NCBI RefSeq assembly: GCF_002204185.1
Contig: NZ_MXPU01000014.1
Coordinates: 62,001-126,000, forward strand
Origin: Rhizobium esperanzae
Lineage (GTDB): Bacteria; Pseudomonadota; Alphaproteobacteria; Rhizobiales; Rhizobiaceae
DNA length: 64,000 nt
Reading direction: 5' to 3'
Positions 7,590 through 15,393 of the stretch are shown here, in pieces (position 1 is the first letter of the stretch; every line of letters begins with the position of its first letter). The notes beneath the pieces are model-generated. The model saw only the letters and a program-made list of their open reading frames with translations, searched no databases and was not told the DNA's origin. Position numbers and translations under genes: made by a program.

Positions 7590-9116
7590 ATGAGTATGCT
7601 TGTCGAGATGGTCGGCATAAACAAGTCCTTTGGTGCGGCCAAAGTCCTGTCGAATGTTCAATTTTCGCTTGAACGCGGCTCCGTCCACGCATTGATGGGC
7701 GAGAACGGGGCGGGAAAATCCACGCTGATGCGAATTCTGGCCGGCGTCTATCAACAGACCGCTGGACGCATCCGTCTGCGAGGAGAGGAGGTGACCTTCC
7801 GTTCCCCCAAGGAAGCGCGTCTCGCCGGGGTGTCGACAGTGTTTCAGGAGTTCACCCTCATCCCCAATCTCACGGTCGCCGAAAACATGTTTCTTGGACA
7901 CGAACCGCGGCGTGCCGATGGGTCGATAGACACCGCCGAGGTCGTCGAGCGATCCCGCAAGCTGCTTGTCGACGTTTTCCCTCAACTGGACGCCACGGCG
8001 ATTGTGGAAACGCTGACGGTTGCCCAGCAGCAGGCAGTGGAAATCGCCAAAGGTCTGACATCCAATGCCGATGTCTTCATTTTCGATGAACCGACCGCGG
8101 CACTAAACTCGACGGACGTCGCTCATCTCTTCAAGGTCATCCGCGATCTGAAGGCGCAAGGGAAGGCTGTCGTCTACATCTCGCATCGGATGAACGAGGT
8201 GTTCGAACTGTGCGACACCATCACCGTCATGAAGGATGGGGCTTGGGTAAAGACAGCCAGGGCAGAAGACTTCAATCTCCAAACGCTTGTGGCAAACATG
8301 GTTGGACGCGAGCTTCAGAATTTCTTTCCGCCGAGGGCGCAGACCATTGGGTCGCCGATGCTCGACGTGGCAGGGCTTCGTCTCAATGACCATGGCCCGC
8401 CAGTCGGTTTTTCCGTACGCACGGGCGAGATCATCGGACTGGCCGGGCTGGAAGGCCAGGGGCAGCGCGAAATCATGCGTGCGGTCGTCGGGGTCGAAAC
8501 CGCCGCAGTTGTGACCGTCCGGCGTCGCCGCGACGATAGCATGATCGGTGTGAACGTATCCTCCGGCTTTTCGAGTGCGATCTCAGCCGGCATTGGTTTC
8601 ATTCCTGAAGACCGCAAGCAGGAAGGCTTATTTCTTCGGCTTCCGATCTACGATAACATCGCACTTGGCAAGCAGTTGAACCGGAACATGGCGAGCGTTG
8701 CATGGCGTTCCATCTCCAGGGTTCACGATGTCATAAAGTCGCTCCGTGTTGCGGCTGCCGACCCAGCCTCGCCCGTCGGCAAACTTTCGGGCGGAAACCA
8801 GCAAAAGGTCCTTCTTGGCCGCTGGCTGCTTTCGGGGGTTGATATCCTTGTCATCGAGGAGCCGACACGTGGCGTCGATGTCGGCGCTAAAGCGGAAATC
8901 TATAAGCTGCTTCGCGATTTTGCCGATCGTGGCGGTGCAGTGATCGTCTCGTCACGCGAGCACCCCGAACTGATCGGGCTCTGTGACAACATCCTGGTCG
9001 TTCACGACAAAAAGATCGTCGGACAGATGCCCGCGCTTGATGCCACAGAGGAAACCATCCTGGGAACCGCACTCGGTTCGAACTCCGCGCACGATCCGCG
9101 CGCCGCTGTTCATTGA
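7590..9116 (+). CDS. Sugar ABC transporter ATP-binding protein (RbsA/MglA-like), two NBDs
   Basis: A duplicated-domain ATPase of 508 residues. NBD1 has Walker A GENGAGKST and Walker B VFIFDEPTAAL. NBD2 has the usual degenerate Walker A of this family (LEGQGQ), signature LSGGNQQKVLLGRW and Walker B ILVIEEPTRGVDVGAK. The start at 7590 (MSMLVEM) is supported by GGAAG nearby; ATG at 7578 in the same frame would add four residues. It lies 55 bases after the binding-protein gene and nine before the first permease. It energises import together with the permeases at 9126 and 10073. Confidence 0.93.
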   Translation: MSMLVEMVGINKSFGAAKVLSNVQFSLERGSVHALMGENGAGKSTLMRILAGVYQQTAGRIRLRGEEVTFRSPKEARLAGVSTVFQEFTLIPNLTVAENMFLGHEPRRADGSIDTAEVVERSRKLLVDVFPQLDATAIVETLTVAQQQAVEIAKGLTSNADVFIFDEPTAALNSTDVAHLFKVIRDLKAQGKAVVYISHRMNEVFELCDTITVMKDGAWVKTARAEDFNLQTLVANMVGRELQNFFPPRAQTIGSPMLDVAGLRLNDHGPPVGFSVRTGEIIGLAGLEGQGQREIMRAVVGVETAAVVTVRRRRDDSMIGVNVSSGFSSAISAGIGFIPEDRKQEGLFLRLPIYDNIALGKQLNRNMASVAWRSISRVHDVIKSLRVAAADPASPVGKLSGGNQQKVLLGRWLLSGVDILVIEEPTRGVDVGAKAEIYKLLRDFADRGGAVIVSSREHPELIGLCDNILVVHDKKIVGQMPALDATEETILGTALGSNSAHDPRAAVH

Positions 9117-9125
9117 GGAGGATAC

Positions 9126-10067
9126 ATGAATACCGTCGCAAAGTTCCTGAAGGCACCCTATAGGGCGGGTGCGATCCGGCTGTCGATCGGGACGCTATTC
9201 GTGCTGGTGGTCGCCTCGGTTATCCTGCTTCCACAATTTCTGGCGCCGGAGAATCTGTCGAACCTGCTGGCCCAATCCACTGTTCTTGTCATTTCTGCGC
9301 TCGGCCAGACCTTTGTGATCCTGACGGGCGGCCTAGACGTTTCCGTTGGTTCGATCATCAGCGTGACGACTACGATCATGACACTCGACATGCCCGAGGT
9401 TGTCCGTGTCATGCTTTGCATTGCGGTTGCGATCGCATTCGGATTGTCGAATGGCTACGGCGTAGCCAGGCTCAACGTCCATCCGATCATCATGACCCTG
9501 GCAACCATGGGTATCGGCCAGGGATTGGCGCTTATCATTCTTCCTATCCCCGGCGGGAAGGTGCCCGAATGGCTTTCGGCGTCAGTCGCGGGTTCCGTTG
9601 GGCCCGTGCCAAACTCGCTGCTCTGGCTGATCGTCGCCACGTTCGTTGCTGCCTGGTTGCTTTATCGCAGGCCGTTTGGCCTTTACCTGTTCGCTTCGGG
9701 TGGTAACGACTTCAATGCCCGCATGAATGGCGTCCCGGTCGAGCGCACAGTCATCAAGGCCTACATCCTGTCGGCGCTATTTGCTTGCGCTGCCGGGATG
9801 TTCCTCGCAGGTCGCCTTGCCTCGGGCGATCCCAAGGGGGGCGCCACATTCGGAATTGAATCCGTTACCGCAGCAGCGCTCGGGGGTGTTCACCTGGCTG
9901 GCGGTATCGGCAGCATCCTCGGCACTGTAGCCGGCGCGGCTATCCTCGGCATCGTCAACAACGTGATGAACCTCGCTAACGTCTCGGCATTCCTCCAGTC
10001 GGTCGTGAAGGGCCTTCTGCTGCTAGCACTCGTCGTCTCACAGCGTCGCAAAACGATCGGACTTTGA
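9126..10067 (+). CDS. Sugar ABC transporter permease (RbsC-like)
   Basis: A 313-residue hydrophobic permease of the RbsC family, preceded by a strong GAGGAGGATAC ribosome site. Typical segments are LTGGLDVSVGSIISV, the cytoplasmic ASGGNDFNARMNGVPV coupling loop and AALGGVHLAGGIGSILG near the C-terminus. It forms the first half of the membrane channel of the second ABC system. The following permease begins at its stop codon, implying translational coupling. Confidence 0.93.
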   Translation: MNTVAKFLKAPYRAGAIRLSIGTLFVLVVASVILLPQFLAPENLSNLLAQSTVLVISALGQTFVILTGGLDVSVGSIISVTTTIMTLDMPEVVRVMLCIAVAIAFGLSNGYGVARLNVHPIIMTLATMGIGQGLALIILPIPGGKVPEWLSASVAGSVGPVPNSLLWLIVATFVAAWLLYRRPFGLYLFASGGNDFNARMNGVPVERTVIKAYILSALFACAAGMFLAGRLASGDPKGGATFGIESVTAAALGGVHLAGGIGSILGTVAGAAILGIVNNVMNLANVSAFLQSVVKGLLLLALVVSQRRKTIGL

Positions 10068-10072
10068 AAGAG

Positions 10073-11071
10073 ATGGACCTCTCGATGACCACAACGGATG
10101 CGAAAATTGAGACGCCATCGCGCACTCTCACCGCCAGGCGCATACTTTCCTGGGTGCTCGGTTTGCCCCCGGCATATTACGTGCTCGCAATCCTGATCGC
10201 TGTGGCCCCCGCTGTAAGCGCGACGCTGATCAATCCAAACTATTGGTTCGTGATCCTGAAACAGTCAGCGCCGCTTGGGATCGCGGTGCTGGCGCAATCT
10301 CTTGTCATGCGGGTGCGTTCTATTGATCTCTCGGTCAGTGGCGTGTTTGCTTTTTCGATCTATCTCGCCAGCTCCGGGCTCCTCAACAGTTACCCGCCCT
10401 TCGTCACGGTCCTGATGCCGATCGTCATCGGCCTTGCCGTCGGTCTGATCAACGGCGCCCTCGTGGCCTATGTCCGCGCCTCCGCGGTCATCGCGACGCT
10501 GAGCGTATCGGCGATCCTCATCGGGATCATCCAATTCATGAGTTCGGGCCGTGCACCGGGTTCGACACCAAGCTGGCTTCGCGTCCTGACGAGCGGGAAC
10601 ATCTACGGCCTGTCTTACTCCGTGATCGTCTGGATCGGGATTTCCGTTCTCGTCGCATTAGCGTTCCGCTTCTTGATCCTCGGGCGCTACTTCCGCGCTG
10701 TCGGCGACAATCCGAGGGCGGCGGAGATAACAGGCATACCTCTGGCCCGCACGATTTTTGTCTCCCATACGCTTGCGGGCACGCTGACAGGCATCGCCGC
10801 CCTGGTTCAGGTGTCGGCTCTGGCCGTTGGCACGATCAAGCCCGGCTTCGACACCTTCATGAACGCTCTCGCCGCGACGATTCTCGGTGGGGTGACGTTC
10901 GGCGTCGACCGCGGTGGCGTCGCGGGGCCTTTCGTGGCGGTCGTCGCCTTCAGTTTCCTCTTCGCGATGTTGACGGTGTTCGGCATCCAGGAGCCCGGCA
11001 AGCTGATCGTCCAGGGCGGGATCATCGCGCTTGCTGCGATCATTTACGGAGCACGCGTCGGTCGCGTCTAG
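10073..11071 (+). CDS. Sugar ABC transporter permease (RbsC-like), partner subunit
   Basis: A 332-residue permease of the same family as its neighbour, with QSLVMRVRSIDLSVSGVFA, the coupling loop AVGDNPRAAEITGIPLA and TILGGVTFGVDRGGVAG. The start is uncertain: TTG at 10064 overlaps the previous stop (TTGA), while ATG at 10073 or 10085 are alternatives with weak ribosome sites. A heterodimeric channel is expected with the 9126 gene. The alcohol dehydrogenase at 11134 follows 62 bases later in the same direction, probably in the same operon. Confidence 0.9.
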   Translation: MDLSMTTTDAKIETPSRTLTARRILSWVLGLPPAYYVLAILIAVAPAVSATLINPNYWFVILKQSAPLGIAVLAQSLVMRVRSIDLSVSGVFAFSIYLASSGLLNSYPPFVTVLMPIVIGLAVGLINGALVAYVRASAVIATLSVSAILIGIIQFMSSGRAPGSTPSWLRVLTSGNIYGLSYSVIVWIGISVLVALAFRFLILGRYFRAVGDNPRAAEITGIPLARTIFVSHTLAGTLTGIAALVQVSALAVGTIKPGFDTFMNALAATILGGVTFGVDRGGVAGPFVAVVAFSFLFAMLTVFGIQEPGKLIVQGGIIALAAIIYGARVGRV

Positions 11072-11133
11072 CCGCAAGGATCTGCCAAACAGGTCATTCC
11101 CGGTGTCAACGCGGGAGAATGCAGGAGATAAGA

Positions 11134-12285
11134 ATGGTGAAGATAACGGCGGCCGTGGCCGCAAAACCGAAAGCTCCGCTTGAGTTTCGTGAACTTGAGC
11201 TGGCGGATCCAGAAGGCAATGAAATTCTCGTGCGGACGGTCGCCACGGGGATCTGCCATACCGACCTGTTGCTCCGTGATGGGATATTTGGGCCTCCCGC
11301 CCCGGTCATACCAGGACATGAAGGTGTTGGTATCGTCGAGGCCATCGGGGCGGACGTCCAAGGTTTAAGGGTGGGCGACCACGTTGCGCTCAGCCAGAGT
11401 TCATGTGGCTTCTGCGGCGATTGCCGGCGCTCTCACCCGATGAACTGCCAGAACTACACCCAGTACAATCTGACGGGGCTTCGTCCGAACGGCAAGAAGG
11501 CCTTGCTGTGTGATGAAGTCGGCATCGGCAGCAACTTTGTCGGCCAGTCATCCTTCGCGACCCACATCCTGGCGACTGAAAACAACGCCGCGCAGCTTCC
11601 CAAGGATTTCGACCTGACGAATGCGGCCCCGCTCGGTTGCGGCATGGCAACGGGAGCAGGTACCGTCATCAACGCCATGAAGCCGGAGATCGGTCAAACC
11701 ATTGCCGTGTTCGGCGCGGGAGCGGTCGGCATGGCTGCGGTGATGGCCGCCAAGGTCCGGCGGTGCAGCAAGATCATCATCATCGACCTGAACGAGCAGC
11801 GTTTGGCCATGGCTGAGACGTTGGGCGCGACCCACGCTATCAACGGCAGGGACCCAGACGTCGTGGAGCAGATCCACGCCTTGACGGGCGGCGGTGCCGA
11901 TTTTGCGATCGACGCCGTGGGTATCATTCCCGTCATCCTGAACACGATCAAATGCACGCGGGCAGGGGGTCATGTCGTCCTCCTCGGGCTCGACGCGCTC
12001 GGCAAGGATATTCCAATCCCGCTGGACCTCATGGTCTTCAACCGGAAAATTCAGGGTGCCATCCTCGGGGATCAGATCCCGCAGCTCTTCATCCCCCAAC
12101 TGGTCGAACTAAACCAGGCCGGCCTGTTTCCGTTCCAGAAGCTGATCACAAAGTACCCGTTCGAGAAAATCAACGAGGCCATCGCCGATGCCGAAGCTGG
12201 CCGCGTGATCAAGCCCGTCATCGTCTTCAATAGGAGCTTCCCACATGCCATCGAGCAAGTCCGACGAACAGCATCTCATCGTTGA
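11134..12285 (+). CDS. Zinc-dependent alcohol dehydrogenase, aryl-alcohol dehydrogenase-like
   Basis: A 383-residue medium-chain dehydrogenase. It shows GICHTDLL and GHEGVG for the catalytic zinc, a four-cysteine structural lobe CGFCGDC with a further cysteine in HPMNC, and the Rossmann motif FGAGAVGMAAV followed by IIDLNEQRL. ATG at 11134 is preceded by AGGAGATAAG. It is a paralogue of the enzyme at 4673-5779 but only moderately similar. The C-terminal 14 codons overlap the next gene, and the tail after KPVIVFNR looks like a non-homologous extension. It follows the second ABC system and should act on the imported alcohol or a derivative. Confidence 0.9.
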   Translation: MVKITAAVAAKPKAPLEFRELELADPEGNEILVRTVATGICHTDLLLRDGIFGPPAPVIPGHEGVGIVEAIGADVQGLRVGDHVALSQSSCGFCGDCRRSHPMNCQNYTQYNLTGLRPNGKKALLCDEVGIGSNFVGQSSFATHILATENNAAQLPKDFDLTNAAPLGCGMATGAGTVINAMKPEIGQTIAVFGAGAVGMAAVMAAKVRRCSKIIIIDLNEQRLAMAETLGATHAINGRDPDVVEQIHALTGGGADFAIDAVGIIPVILNTIKCTRAGGHVVLLGLDALGKDIPIPLDLMVFNRKIQGAILGDQIPQLFIPQLVELNQAGLFPFQKLITKYPFEKINEAIADAEAGRVIKPVIVFNRSFPHAIEQVRRTASHR

Positions 12286-12556
12286 GTTTAAAACATCGAC
12301 GCGTAACCGGGACCGTGTCAACACACTGCTCCAGGAGTTTGTCGGCCCTGCCCGCGAGGAAGAGGGCTGCCTTTACTACAATCTCTACCAGCGCTCCGAC
12401 GAGCCGAATACGTTCTTCATTCTCGATGGTTGGGCAAACGAGGAGGCAGCCGCGCGTCACGGAGAATCTGCGAACGTCAAGCGTGTTCTCGAACCGCTGC
12501 TTCCGTTGCTGGTAAGCCCCCCTTCCATCATTGTGAGCAGTCGCATCAGCGACTGA
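12245..12556 (+). CDS. Small ABM-domain protein (antibiotic biosynthesis monooxygenase / quinol monooxygenase-like)
   Basis: A 103-residue protein of the dimeric alpha/beta-barrel ABM family. The family pattern is visible: EFKTSTRNRDRVNTLLQEF in the first strand-helix unit, EEGCLYYNLYQ and FFILDGWANEEAAARH, where the tryptophan and terminal histidine are commonly conserved. Relatives such as YgiN act on quinols or polyketide-like aromatics without a cofactor; many members have no assigned reaction. It overlaps the alcohol dehydrogenase 3' end by 41 bases and has its own AGGAG site. It sits before a type II NADH dehydrogenase, so a link to quinone chemistry is possible but is only inference. 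Confidence 0.85.
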   Translation: MPSSKSDEQHLIVEFKTSTRNRDRVNTLLQEFVGPAREEEGCLYYNLYQRSDEPNTFFILDGWANEEAAARHGESANVKRVLEPLLPLLVSPPSIIVSSRISD

Positions 12557-12633
12557 GCTTGCGATCGTGCAACACCGAAGGACGCGCTTCGATCCGAGGC
12601 GGGTTTTTTTCCAAAGGCTCGCGGGAGGACGAA

Positions 12634-13896
12634 ATGGAGCATCGAGTTGTCATCGTGGGAGGCGGTTTCGCCGGCCTCCAATTGGCCAAGGATCTCAAAT
12701 GTCCAAACCTTTCGATCACGATCGTCGACAGACGCAATCATCACCTGTTCCAGCCGCTGCTCTATCAGGTCGCAACGACCGTCCTGGCAACCTCCGAGAT
12801 TGCCTGGCCCATTCGCGCGGTCTTCCGTGGAAGGAAAGATGTCACAACGCTTCTTGGCGAGGTCGTGGGCGTCGATGTCGAGAAGCGGCTTGTCTCGCTC
12901 AAGGGCGGTCATGCCATTCCCTACGATACCCTTGTTCTCGCAACAGGGGCCCGTCACGCGTATTTCGGCCGGGATGAATGGGAGCCTTTCGCGCCCGGAC
13001 TGAAGGCGTTGGAAGACGCCACCACCATCCGCCGTCGTCTTCTCCTGGCGTTCGAAAAGGCGGAGCTGGAAACCGATCCCCAAGCGCGGGCCGCAATGCT
13101 GACCTTCTCGATAATCGGCGCCGGACCGACAGGCGTCGAGATGGCCGGGATCATCGCCGAACTGGCTCAAAGGACGCTTGTCGAGGAATTCAGAAACATC
13201 GATACGACTTTGGCTCGTATTCTTCTTGTAGAGGCAGGACCGCGTGTTCTGCCTGTTTTCCACGAGGCGTTATCGCAATACGCCGAGCGATCCCTTGCGT
13301 CGATGGGCGTCGAGGTTCGCACGGGACGGCCGGTAACCGACTGCACCGAGGAAGGTATATCGATCGGGGACGAGTTCGTCCCGAGCCGTACGGTCATATG
13401 GGCGGCGGGCGTGCAGGCATCCAAGGCCGCCGTATGGGTCGGGGCGGAGACAGATCGAGCAGGGCGGGCTATCGTGCAGCCCGACCTCACGATCTCAGAA
13501 CACCCGGAGATCTTCGTTGTCGGCGATACCGCGAGCGTTAAGACCGGCGAGGGAATGCCGGTTCCTGGTATCGCTCCTGCCGCAAAGCAGCAGGGAAAAT
13601 ACGTCGCCCAGGTGATCAAGGCCCGCCTTAAGCAGCGCTCAGCGCCGCTTCCCTTCAAGTACAGGCATCTTGGTAATCTTGCCACCATAGGGCCAAGCTC
13701 CGCGGTGATCGATTTCGGCAGGCTTCGGCTCAAGGGCTCCATCGCCTGGTGGATCTGGGGCTTTGCCCACATCTACTTTTTGATCGGAACACGGAGCCGC
13801 ATGGCGGTCGCGCTGAGCTGGCTTTGGGCATTTACCTCCGGACACCACTCTGCCCGCCTTATTACCCAGAAGGAGACGCTGAAGGACGAGGTCTAG
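12634..13896 (+). CDS. ndh: Type II NADH dehydrogenase (NDH-2-like) FAD oxidoreductase
   Basis: A 420-residue flavoprotein starting MEHRVVIVGGGFAGLQLAK, the N-terminal FAD-binding GxGxxG motif. A second GxGxxG lies in FSIIGAGPTGVEMAG for NADH, and the FAD-contacting VVGDTAS motif follows near residue 305. ATG at 12634 has GGGAGG upstream; longer frames to 12430 lack homology. The C-terminal segment WWIWGFAHIYFLIGTRSR is the amphipathic membrane-anchoring region of this family. NDH-2 enzymes pass electrons from NADH to quinone without pumping protons. Here it would reoxidise NADH made by the neighbouring dehydrogenases. It is the last gene before a hairpin. Confidence 0.9.
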   Translation: MEHRVVIVGGGFAGLQLAKDLKCPNLSITIVDRRNHHLFQPLLYQVATTVLATSEIAWPIRAVFRGRKDVTTLLGEVVGVDVEKRLVSLKGGHAIPYDTLVLATGARHAYFGRDEWEPFAPGLKALEDATTIRRRLLLAFEKAELETDPQARAAMLTFSIIGAGPTGVEMAGIIAELAQRTLVEEFRNIDTTLARILLVEAGPRVLPVFHEALSQYAERSLASMGVEVRTGRPVTDCTEEGISIGDEFVPSRTVIWAAGVQASKAAVWVGAETDRAGRAIVQPDLTISEHPEIFVVGDTASVKTGEGMPVPGIAPAAKQQGKYVAQVIKARLKQRSAPLPFKYRHLGNLATIGPSSAVIDFGRLRLKGSIAWWIWGFAHIYFLIGTRSRMAVALSWLWAFTSGHHSARLITQKETLKDEV

Positions 13897-13913
13897 CAGG
13901 GATTTATCAGTGA

Positions 13914-13937
13914 CGTGGCGGAAGCACGCCACGCTTT
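13914..13937 (+). terminator. Candidate terminator after the NADH dehydrogenase gene
   Basis: CGTGGCG and CGCCACG form a 7-bp stem with a six-base loop, 17 bases after the stop codon. CTTTCG follows, so the U-tract is weak. It probably ends the 6446-13896 operon. Confidence 0.5.
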
Positions 13938-13991
13938 CGTGGGCATTGCGCGGAACGACCTTGTCACCTGCAGCTATTGAAGGAACGAAAC

Positions 13992-14177
13992 ATGAGCGAG
14001 TTTTTGAAAGACAGCATTATCATTCCACCGACCTCGACCGTGGAACGCGAGAATGGCGAGTGCCTATCTGAAGGCCAGTCTGCAATAGACGTTGACGCGC
14101 TCGACGATGCTGCGCGTGCAAGCGTTGAGGGCCAAACGAATGCCATACGCGTCAGAGAGCCGCGTGTGAAAGCGTAG
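13992..14177 (+). CDS. Possible small hydrophilic protein
   Basis: A 61-residue frame with GAAGGAACG upstream of its ATG. No known family is recognised. The C-terminal half DALDDAARASVEGQT resembles DPADHAAQANVEGRT in the frame at 4000-4200, also directly downstream of a dehydrogenase operon. After this frame, 14178-14448 contains no recognised gene. Either a genuine small-protein family or a decayed larger gene would explain the pair; the ribosome site slightly favours a real gene. Confidence 0.4.
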   Translation: MSEFLKDSIIIPPTSTVERENGECLSEGQSAIDVDALDDAARASVEGQTNAIRVREPRVKA

Positions 14178-14524
14178 GACTTTCCGGAAAGATGCCGTTC
14201 CCCAGAGACATCCATGGGCTGTTCCATGGAAGGTCCAACTGTGGCACGGCGAGACCAAACCGGCGCGCGCCAAAGACCTCGTGAAACCGGATCGATGGAT
14301 TGTCCGTCGATCATCTTCCATGTCCTCTTGGCTTGGGGTCGGAGAGGCGGGAGACAACGTAATTTGGAGATAAGTGTGTGGTGGTCTCCCTGTTGAGATA
14401 CGAACGAGTTGCTAGATCTCACGGTTTCACACATGGACCGTTTTCCGCGTGAAACCAGGATCTAAGACTCACAACGCTTGCCGGACACCGCCGACGGAAG
14501 GGTTTATCGAAGGAGGACAAACCG

Positions 14525-15210
14525 ATGCCGGCTCTCATGCAGGCAAAGTATGCGTGTTGGTGGGCGCGTCAAACCCGGTCGGTTTCTGTCTTGCGCAGTC
14601 TTTCCTCGAAACTGGCTACCGTGTCGCCGTAGGTGACCTCGACCCTTCAGACTTCAGTTCATTAACCGCAGTCTCGGGGACGAATTTGTTTCCGGTTAAG
14701 GTCAATTTGAATAGGGACGTGTATGTCAATTCAATGGTCGATCAGGTCTACCTACGCTGGAGCCGGGTCGATATTCTGGTGAACATAGCCTTCCGTCGCC
14801 GTGAATGCGCCGAACCGCTTTCCGCTACGGATCTTGGGCTTGATGCCGTCTCCAACCTGATAAGGGTGACAAGTGCTTTCGGCTCCCGCCTCCAGGGAGA
14901 GGAACTCGCTGTTGTGAATATCGCCTGGTTCGACGAGAAGTCGCTGCTAGAGGCCGACCGCGAAGCTGTGCTCCAAGCGGCCTTACGAACTACGACGAGT
15001 GCGATGGCGAAGAAGTATTTCGACTCGGGGCTTCGGATAAACGCTGTTCATACCAGAAATGCGCGTTCTACATCTTACGTTCAAAGTGAGACGCTTAGGA
15101 CACTTGTTCAAGCTGTCCAATTCCTCGCAAATCCAGAACTGTCTGGAAAGCTCACGGGGAACGTCCTGCACATCGACCTGAAACCTGACGATAGTCCTTT
15201 CCGACGATAA
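14525..15210 (+). pseudogene. Decayed short-chain dehydrogenase/reductase (SDR)
   Basis: The frame 14449-15210 has SDR-like architecture: GKVCVLVGASNPVGFCLAQ in place of the TGxxxGxG cofactor loop, a VDILVNIAF strand in place of NNAG, and FDSGLRINAVHTRNA near the C-terminus. The catalytic YxxxK is gone: the aligned stretch reads REAVLQAAL, with glutamate and glutamine at the tyrosine and lysine positions. A strong GAAGGAGG ribosome site and ATG at 14525 lie just before the Rossmann strand but in a different frame, pointing to a frameshift between 14525 and about 14545. The SDR frame itself has only a GTG at 14449 with no good ribosome site. A non-catalytic SDR-fold protein starting at an unusual codon is the alternative. 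Confidence 0.65.
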
Positions 15211-15393
15211 TTCGAGAAGACATTAACCTGTCGTTAAGGTTGATAGTTTGAGCGTCAATTCGACGTGGAAATCCTAACAAGATGTAAAGCACTTTGCATT
15301 TCCGCAGTCGAACTTTCTTCCTCTTCGTTTAGGTCGAATAACTAAAACTCCAGAAATGGGTGGCAGTGCCCGCTTTAGTCATCTGGAGGTTTT

